Source of the DNA: Alphaproteobacteria bacterium
GTDB lineage: Bacteria; Pseudomonadota; Alphaproteobacteria; UBA6615
Assembly: GCA_028822385.1 (NCBI GenBank)
Contig: JAPKDV010000004.1
Span: 1-47,883 of the forward strand
Length of the DNA stretch: 47,883 nucleotides
Direction of reading: 5' to 3'
The notes under the pieces are model-generated. The model was given only the letters and a program-made list of their open reading frames with translations. It was not told where the DNA came from and did not search any database. The first letter of the stretch is position 1; each line of letters begins with the position of its first letter. Shown piece after piece: positions 42,196-47,883 of the stretch. Both the position numbers and the translations under genes were made by a program.

Positions 42196-44121
42196 TTACC
42201 GGTAGAACCCGAATAGGAACCAGGTCGCAAGAACGACCAGCCCGATCAGCATCGCAAAAGCATAGTGATAAACAAAGCCCGACTGGAGGCGGCTTGCACG
42301 TGCTGCAAGATCACGCGTCGCCGCAGCAATTCCGTCCGGACCAACACCATCGATCACGGCGCCATCACCCGATTTCCAGAGACCGCGTCCAAGAACGAAG
42401 GACGGGCGGACAAACAGGCGGTCATACAACTCGTCGAAGAACCACTTATTGTATACGAAACGGTGAATGGGGCGGATCCGCGCGACAAACGCTGCCGGCC
42501 AATCCGGCTTGAGAATGTACATCACAAACGCGCCCAAAATACCTGTGACAGCCACCACCAACGGCAATGCCACAACCCAATCAGGGGCATGATGTGCTTC
42601 TTCAATAACGTTGTGCAGCATCAGGATTGAGGAACCCCAGAATTCCCCCATCTGGTGGCCCACGAAATACTCTTTGGCCAGAAAACCGGAGAAGATTGCA
42701 CCCATTGCCAGAACCAGCAGCGGCGCAATCATCACCGGGGGTGATTCATGAGCATGATCGAATGTGTGATCGTCGGCGCGCGTGCGGCCATGGAATGTCA
42801 GGAACAGCAGGCGCCAAGAATAGAACGCCGTCATCAGCGCGGCCGCGATGCCTGCCCAGAAGGCATAGAGCCCCAAGCCAGTGTGTGCCGCGAAGGCCGA
42901 TTCCAGAATGATATCCTTGGAGTAGAATCCAGCAAAGATCGGCACACCAGCCAGTGCCAGACTGCCAATCCACATTAGAGCCGCTGTCACCTTCATCTTG
43001 GAGAACAGCCCACCCATCATGCGCATATCCTGCTCGTCATCCATCCCGTGGATCACGCTGCCCGCGCCAAGGAAGAGCAGCGCTTTGAAGAATGCGTGGG
43101 TCATCAGATGGAAAATCGCGGCCGGATAGGCTCCGACGCCAAGTGCGAAGAACATGTAACCAAGCTGGGAACAGGTCGAATAGGCAATCACGCGTTTGAT
43201 ATCGTGTTGCGTCAGCCCGATCGTCGCGGCGAAGAACGCTGTCGTACCGCCGACAAAGACCACCACAGACAAGGCAATAGGTGCGAACTCGAACATAGGG
43301 GATAGACGCGCCACCATAAACACACCGGCTGTCACCATAGTGGCGGCGTGAATGAGTGCAGAAACCGGTGTCGGGCCTTCCATCGCGTCCGGCAGCCAGG
43401 TGTGCAGCCCGATCTGTGCGGACTTGCCCATGGCGCCGATGAACAGCAGCAGACAAATCGTGGTCAGGATGTCGACATCCATGCTCAGGAAGGTAAAGGA
43501 CTGGCCAGCAACTTCCGGTACGGCCTTGAAAATCGCATCAAAATTGAGGGTTCCAAACACGAAGAACACGCCGAGAATACCGAGCATGAACCCGAAATCA
43601 CCCACGCGGTTCACGACGAACGCTTTGATGGCAGCAGCATTGGCTGCGGGACGATGGAACCAGAAGCCGATCAACAGATAGGACATTAATCCGACGCCTT
43701 CCCAACCGAAGAACATCTGGACGAAGTTATCAGCAGTCACCAGCGTCAGCATGAAGAAGGTGAAGAGGCTCAGATAGGCCATGAACCGCGGCTTGTGCGG
43801 GTCGTGAGCCATGTAGCCCACAGAGTAAACATGAACCATCGATGAGACGACATTGACCACGAAGACCATCACGGCAGTCAGGGTGTCGAAGCGCAGCGCC
43901 CAGCTTAATTCCAGCGTGCCGGAATCGATCCAGGTAAACAGCTGAATGGTTTGTGAATTGCCGTGAATACCCACATCCCAGAACAGGTAACAGGAGATAA
44001 CAGCGGCCAGCAGCATCGGCAGAACTGTGACGAGCTGTGAGGCACGGTCGCCCATCCGGTTTCCGAAGAGCCCAGCGAGAACACCGCCCACGAGTGGCAA
44101 AAAGATCGCGAGTTGAATCAT
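42196..44121 (-). CDS. nuoL: NADH-quinone oxidoreductase subunit L
   Basis: FRFDTLTAVMVFVVNVVSSMVHVYSVGYMAHD, QMFFGWEGVGLMSYLLIGFWFHRPAANAAAIKAFVVNRVGDFGFMLGI, LHTWLPDAMEGPTPVSALIHAATMVTAGVFMV. Confidence 0.97.
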   Translation of the reverse strand: MIQLAIFLPLVGGVLAGLFGNRMGDRASQLVTVLPMLLAAVISCYLFWDVGIHGNSQTIQLFTWIDSGTLELSWALRFDTLTAVMVFVVNVVSSMVHVYSVGYMAHDPHKPRFMAYLSLFTFFMLTLVTADNFVQMFFGWEGVGLMSYLLIGFWFHRPAANAAAIKAFVVNRVGDFGFMLGILGVFFVFGTLNFDAIFKAVPEVAGQSFTFLSMDVDILTTICLLLFIGAMGKSAQIGLHTWLPDAMEGPTPVSALIHAATMVTAGVFMVARLSPMFEFAPIALSVVVFVGGTTAFFAATIGLTQHDIKRVIAYSTCSQLGYMFFALGVGAYPAAIFHLMTHAFFKALLFLGAGSVIHGMDDEQDMRMMGGLFSKMKVTAALMWIGSLALAGVPIFAGFYSKDIILESAFAAHTGLGLYAFWAGIAAALMTAFYSWRLLFLTFHGRTRADDHTFDHAHESPPVMIAPLLVLAMGAIFSGFLAKEYFVGHQMGEFWGSSILMLHNVIEEAHHAPDWVVALPLVVAVTGILGAFVMYILKPDWPAAFVARIRPIHRFVYNKWFFDELYDRLFVRPSFVLGRGLWKSGDGAVIDGVGPDGIAAATRDLAARASRLQSGFVYHYAFAMLIGLVVLATWFLFGFYR

Positions 44122-44128
44122 GTCGCGG

Positions 44129-44443
44129 TCAGCCCTTCATCATGTTGATGTCTTCCACCGCGATCGACCCACGGTTGCGGAAGTAGACAACGAGAATCGC
44201 AAGACCAATTGCAGCTTCCGCAGCGGCAACGGTGAGAACGAACAACGCGAAGATCTGGCCGACCAAATCGTTCAGATGTGCAGAAAAGGCGATAAAGTTG
44301 ATGTTCACAGCGAGCAGCATCAATTCAATCGACATTAGGATGATGATGACGTTCTTCCGGTTCAGGAAGATGCCGAAAATTCCCAGCGTGAACAGGATGG
44401 CGCTAACCGTCAGATAATGGGAAAGCCCTATTTCAAGCATCAC
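44129..44443 (-). CDS. nuoK: NADH-quinone oxidoreductase subunit K
   Basis: [50 protein letters not shown]...[24 protein letters not shown]. Confidence 0.97.
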   Translation of the reverse strand: MMLEIGLSHYLTVSAILFTLGIFGIFLNRKNVIIILMSIELMLLAVNINFIAFSAHLNDLVGQIFALFVLTVAAAEAAIGLAILVVYFRNRGSIAVEDINMMKG

Positions 44444-45054
44444 ACGCCACTCCCCGTGGGGATGTCTCGGATTTCGATAACATCCTCACGCCGACGTCCG
44501 ACCTGATCGCTGATCTTCTGGCGTCGTACATCAGGGCGATGGCGAAGAGTCAGAACGATGGCACCAATCATGGCTACCAACAGGACCAGCCCGGCCGATT
44601 GGAATAGATAGATATAATCGGTGTAGATCAGCTGCCCGAGCGCATGGGTGTTCGTGACACCGCCCGCTGGCAATTCCGGCGCTGACAGGATTTGTGCGGC
44701 CTCTGGCGAAACCACCCAGCTGCCGAAGACCAGAATAAGTTCTGCTGCCAGAATAATACCAATGAGTGCACCAATCGGAAGGTATTGTAGGAAACCCTCA
44801 CGCATTTCAGCGAAATTGATGTCCAGCATCATGACAACGAACAGGAACAACACTGCAACCGCGCCGACATAGACAACCACCAGGATCATCGCCAGGAACT
44901 CGGCCCCAATCAGCACGAACAATCCTGCCGAATTGAAAAAGGCGAGGATCAGGAACAGAACCGAATGTACCGGGTTGCGTGCCGAAATCACCATGACACC
45001 AGAGGCCACAGCCGTGGCAGCAAACAGGTAAAAGGCAAGCGCTTGAATAATCAT
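44440..45054 (-). CDS. nuoJ: NADH-quinone oxidoreductase subunit J
   Basis: [79 protein letters not shown]. Start at 45054. Confidence 0.96.
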   Translation of the reverse strand: MIIQALAFYLFAATAVASGVMVISARNPVHSVLFLILAFFNSAGLFVLIGAEFLAMILVVVYVGAVAVLFLFVVMMLDINFAEMREGFLQYLPIGALIGIILAAELILVFGSWVVSPEAAQILSAPELPAGGVTNTHALGQLIYTDYIYLFQSAGLVLLVAMIGAIVLTLRHRPDVRRQKISDQVGRRREDVIEIRDIPTGSGV

Positions 45055-45074
45055 CCTAAATCCCCCTGCCCGGC

Positions 45075-45563
45075 CTAACGATACGGCGCATCGGCTGCGA
45101 GCGCCGTTGCGATCTCGGATTCCCAACGATCGCCGTTCAACAGGAGTTTCTCCTTGTCGTACATCAGCTCCTCGCGGGTTTCCGTTGCGAATTCAAAGTT
45201 CGGCCCTTCGACAATCGCGTCCACCGGACAAGCTTCCTGACAGAAACCGCAATAGATACATTTGGTCATGTCGATATCGTAGCGCGTGGTGCGGCGTGAA
45301 TTGTCCTCACGCGGTTCAGCTTCGATCGTGATTGCCTGTGCCGGGCAAATGGCCTCGCACAATTTGCAGGCGATGCAGCGTTCTTCGCCATTGGGATAGC
45401 GACGTAGCGCGTGTTCCCCACGGAAACGGGGGCTGATTGGCCCTTTTTCGTAAGGATAGTTGATCGTAACCTTCGCCTTGAAGAAGTACTTCAGGGTCAG
45501 CCACATACCCGCGACAATCTCCACCAGGAGAAGCGAGCGTGCGGTGCGGTCGAGCATGGCCAT
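45075..45563 (-). CDS. nuoI: NADH-quinone oxidoreductase subunit I (2x[4Fe-4S])
   Basis: [23 protein letters not shown]...[41 protein letters not shown]. Confidence 0.97.
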   Translation of the reverse strand: MAMLDRTARSLLLVEIVAGMWLTLKYFFKAKVTINYPYEKGPISPRFRGEHALRRYPNGEERCIACKLCEAICPAQAITIEAEPREDNSRRTTRYDIDMTKCIYCGFCQEACPVDAIVEGPNFEFATETREELMYDKEKLLLNGDRWESEIATALAADAPYR

Positions 45564-45582
45564 TTGCGTATCCTCTCCGCGC

Positions 45583-46602
45583 CTAGTTCACGATACCGGG
45601 GTACCAGCCGAACACGACAATGGCACCTGCGGTAAGAACGACCCAACCCAGCGAGAGCGGCAGAAAGACCTTCCAGCCCAGACGCATCAGTTGGTCATAA
45701 CGATAACGCGGCAGTGTCGCGCGCACCCATAGGAACACAAACAATATTACCGAGACTTTGAGTGCAAACCAGACAAGGCCCGGTACCCAGTTGAAGATTG
45801 CGTTATCAAACGGGGGCAGCCAGCCGCCCAGGAACAGGATGACCGTCATCCCGCTCATCAGCACCATATTGGCGTACTCACCAAGGAAGAACAGTGCGAA
45901 GGCCATCGCCGAATATTCAACGTTGTAGCCCGTCACCAGTTCCGCTTCAGCTTCCGGCAGATCAAACGGAGCGCGGTTGGTTTCCGCCAGCGCAGAAATC
46001 ACAAATACGATAAACATCGGGAACAGCGGAATGAAGAACCAAACGTTCTTCTGCGCCAGCACGATATCGGTTAGGTTCAGAGATCCAACGGCCAGCAACA
46101 CGGTGATGATGACGAAGCCAATTGAGACTTCGTAGGACACCATCTGCGCTGCGGAGCGCAATGCACCCAGAAAGGGGTATTTCGAGTTCGAAGCCCAACC
46201 CGCCATGATGATGCCGTAAACACCAAGCGAACTAATCGCAAACAGGTAAAGCACGCCCACATTAATGTTTGATAGGACCCAGCCTTCACTGACCGGAATT
46301 ACCGCCCAACCGACCATCGCCAGAACGAAGGTCAGCATAGGGGCCATCAGGAACACGACGCGGTTTGCACCGGTCGGAATGATTAGTTCCTTGGTCATCA
46401 ACTTTAGCGCATCGGCAAAGGGCTGTAGCAGGCCAAACGGCCCAACCACATTCGGGCCCATGCGCAACTGCATCAGACCAATCACCTTGCGTTCAGCATA
46501 GGTCAGATAAGCTACAACGATCAGAAGCGGCACAACGAGAAACAGAATCTGAACCACGATCCAGAGCCCTGGCCAGGCGTAATTCCACCAGAAATCAACC
46601 AT
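45583..46602 (-). CDS. nuoH: NADH-quinone oxidoreductase subunit H
   Basis: [19 protein letters not shown]..., [61 protein letters not shown]. Start at 46602. Confidence 0.97.
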   Translation of the reverse strand: MVDFWWNYAWPGLWIVVQILFLVVPLLIVVAYLTYAERKVIGLMQLRMGPNVVGPFGLLQPFADALKLMTKELIIPTGANRVVFLMAPMLTFVLAMVGWAVIPVSEGWVLSNINVGVLYLFAISSLGVYGIIMAGWASNSKYPFLGALRSAAQMVSYEVSIGFVIITVLLAVGSLNLTDIVLAQKNVWFFIPLFPMFIVFVISALAETNRAPFDLPEAEAELVTGYNVEYSAMAFALFFLGEYANMVLMSGMTVILFLGGWLPPFDNAIFNWVPGLVWFALKVSVILFVFLWVRATLPRYRYDQLMRLGWKVFLPLSLGWVVLTAGAIVVFGWYPGIVN

Positions 46603-47883
46603 CTGTGCCGGTCCCCTCCCCGTTCGCATTGACTTGCTCACGGGTACATTCGGCCATAGTCTCCGACGCACGGCTTATAGAGTCCGTCATGTAGTAATTC
46701 GCAATCGGGTTCTCAAATGGTGTGACATCCATATCGCTAGCTGCACCGGCAGGTCCCATTTCAGAAGCGCTTAACTCGTCGATCTGGTCAAAGACCGCAT
46801 TGGCGTTCACCATAGCGCTGCGCACATCGCCAAGGGTCACATAGTCGAGCCCTCCACCAACAGCGTCGGACATAGCGCGAATGATCGTCCAGTCTTCTCG
46901 TGCGTCTCCAGGAGGCTGCACCGCTTGGCGTGCCAGCTGCACCCGGCCTTCGGTGTTCACATAGGTGCCGTTCTTTTCGGTATAGGCCGAACCCGGCAGA
47001 ATGACATCGGCGCGATGTGCTCCCGCATCTCCATGGTGTCCCTGGTACACCACAAACGCGTTACCCAGTTTGGCCGTGTCGATTTCGTCGGCACCCAGCA
47101 GGAACACCACATCAATGTCCCCAGCTTCGGCGCCAGCCAGAATGCCAGCGGTATCGCGACCACCCTCACCCGGTACAAAGCCGATATCCAGTCCACCGAC
47201 TCGTGCAGCTGCAGTGTGCAAAACGTTGAAGCCATTCCAGTCGTCGCGGATCACATTGCAGCTGTCAGCAAGTTTGCGTGCGGTTGCGAGCACTGCTTCA
47301 CCATCGGCGCGGGCCAGCGCACCCATTCCAACAATAATTACCGGGCGCTCGGCGCTCTTCAGGACATCGGCAAAATCATGACTGCCTTCCGCGATAGCCG
47401 ACAGCATCTCCGGGCCAGCGCCGAGATGTTCGCTTGGATAGCTCAATTCAAGCTGTGGTCCGACAATACCGATCCGGGCACCACCGTTCAGCCACGCCTT
47501 ACGCAGGCGAGTGTTGACCAGCGGGGCTTCCCAGCGCGGGTTGGTACCAATAAGGAGAACCGCATCCGCATTCTCAAGCGCTGCGATCCCTGTGTTCAGC
47601 ACATAGGAGCCGCGAGCACCGGACGACAGCTTCGCACCATCCTGTCGGCAATCCATATTCTTTGAACCAAGAGAACCCATCAGTTGCTTGAGGGCAAACA
47701 TCGATTCCGTGTCACAGAGATCACCGGCAATGGCCGCAATCTTGTTACCCGAACTCGCCTTGACCTTCGCAGCGATCGCGCTAAACGCGGCATCCCAGCT
47801 GGCTTCGCTCAGCTTACCGTCGACACGTACATAAGGACGGTCGAGGCGCTGGCGCATTAGTCCGTCACAGGCATAGCGCGACT
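46595..47883 (-). CDS. nuoG: NADH-quinone oxidoreductase subunit G, C-terminal part (N-terminus beyond window)
   Basis: Open frame continues to the window edge ([40 protein letters not shown]...); molybdopterin-oxidoreductase-like domain, [40 protein letters not shown]; upstream of nuoH. Confidence 0.95.
   Translation of the reverse strand, partial: SRYACDGLMRQRLDRPYVRVDGKLSEASWDAAFSAIAAKVKASSGNKIAAIAGDLCDTESMFALKQLMGSLGSKNMDCRQDGAKLSSGARGSYVLNTGIAALENADAVLLIGTNPRWEAPLVNTRLRKAWLNGGARIGIVGPQLELSYPSEHLGAGPEMLSAIAEGSHDFADVLKSAERPVIIVGMGALARADGEAVLATARKLADSCNVIRDDWNGFNVLHTAAARVGGLDIGFVPGEGGRDTAGILAGAEAGDIDVVFLLGADEIDTAKLGNAFVVYQGHHGDAGAHRADVILPGSAYTEKNGTYVNTEGRVQLARQAVQPPGDAREDWTIIRAMSDAVGGGLDYVTLGDVRSAMVNANAVFDQIDELSASEMGPAGAASDMDVTPFENPIANYYMTDSISRASETMAECTREQVNANGEGTGTDG

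Noticed and set aside
1-47883. CRISPR arrays, tRNA/rRNA genes, prophage, transposons, toxin-antitoxin or defence islands
   Set aside because: No spaced direct repeats, tRNA-like cloverleafs, integrases, transposases or defence-type domains seen; the window is overwhelmingly core genes.

Overview
The window is a gene-dense segment of an alphaproteobacterial chromosome, inferred from gene order and protein families. It is dominated by conserved housekeeping blocks. (1) A partial divergent polysaccharide deacetylase (YibQ-like), followed by trpG-trpD-trpC-moaC-moeA, lexA, gltX and gltA on the + strand. (2) A long minus-strand block: cupin, gloA, lpxB, lpxI, lpxA, fabZ, lpxD, ompH/skp, bamA, rseP, dxr, cdsA, uppS, frr, pyrH, tsf, rpsB, two tandem cupins, dnaE, lolD, lolC/E and proS. 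(3) A small variable spot with an NCS2/AzgA-like permease remnant, tag, and a divergent chrA chromate transporter. (4) A minus-strand block: DUF1467, mce, rnj, coaX, birA and nuoN-M-L-K-J-I-H-G, the last truncated by the window edge. I see no CRISPR array, transposase, phage module, tRNA or rRNA, and no convincing new multi-gene system. The main points for a second look are: the lexA-gltX gap, which lacks the usual comEC and holds several perfect stem-loops plus a possible antisense small ORF; a double SOS box upstream of lexA; the permease relic; the missing canonical start codon of chrA; tandem cupin paralogs between rpsB and dnaE; and the absence of trpE next to trpG.
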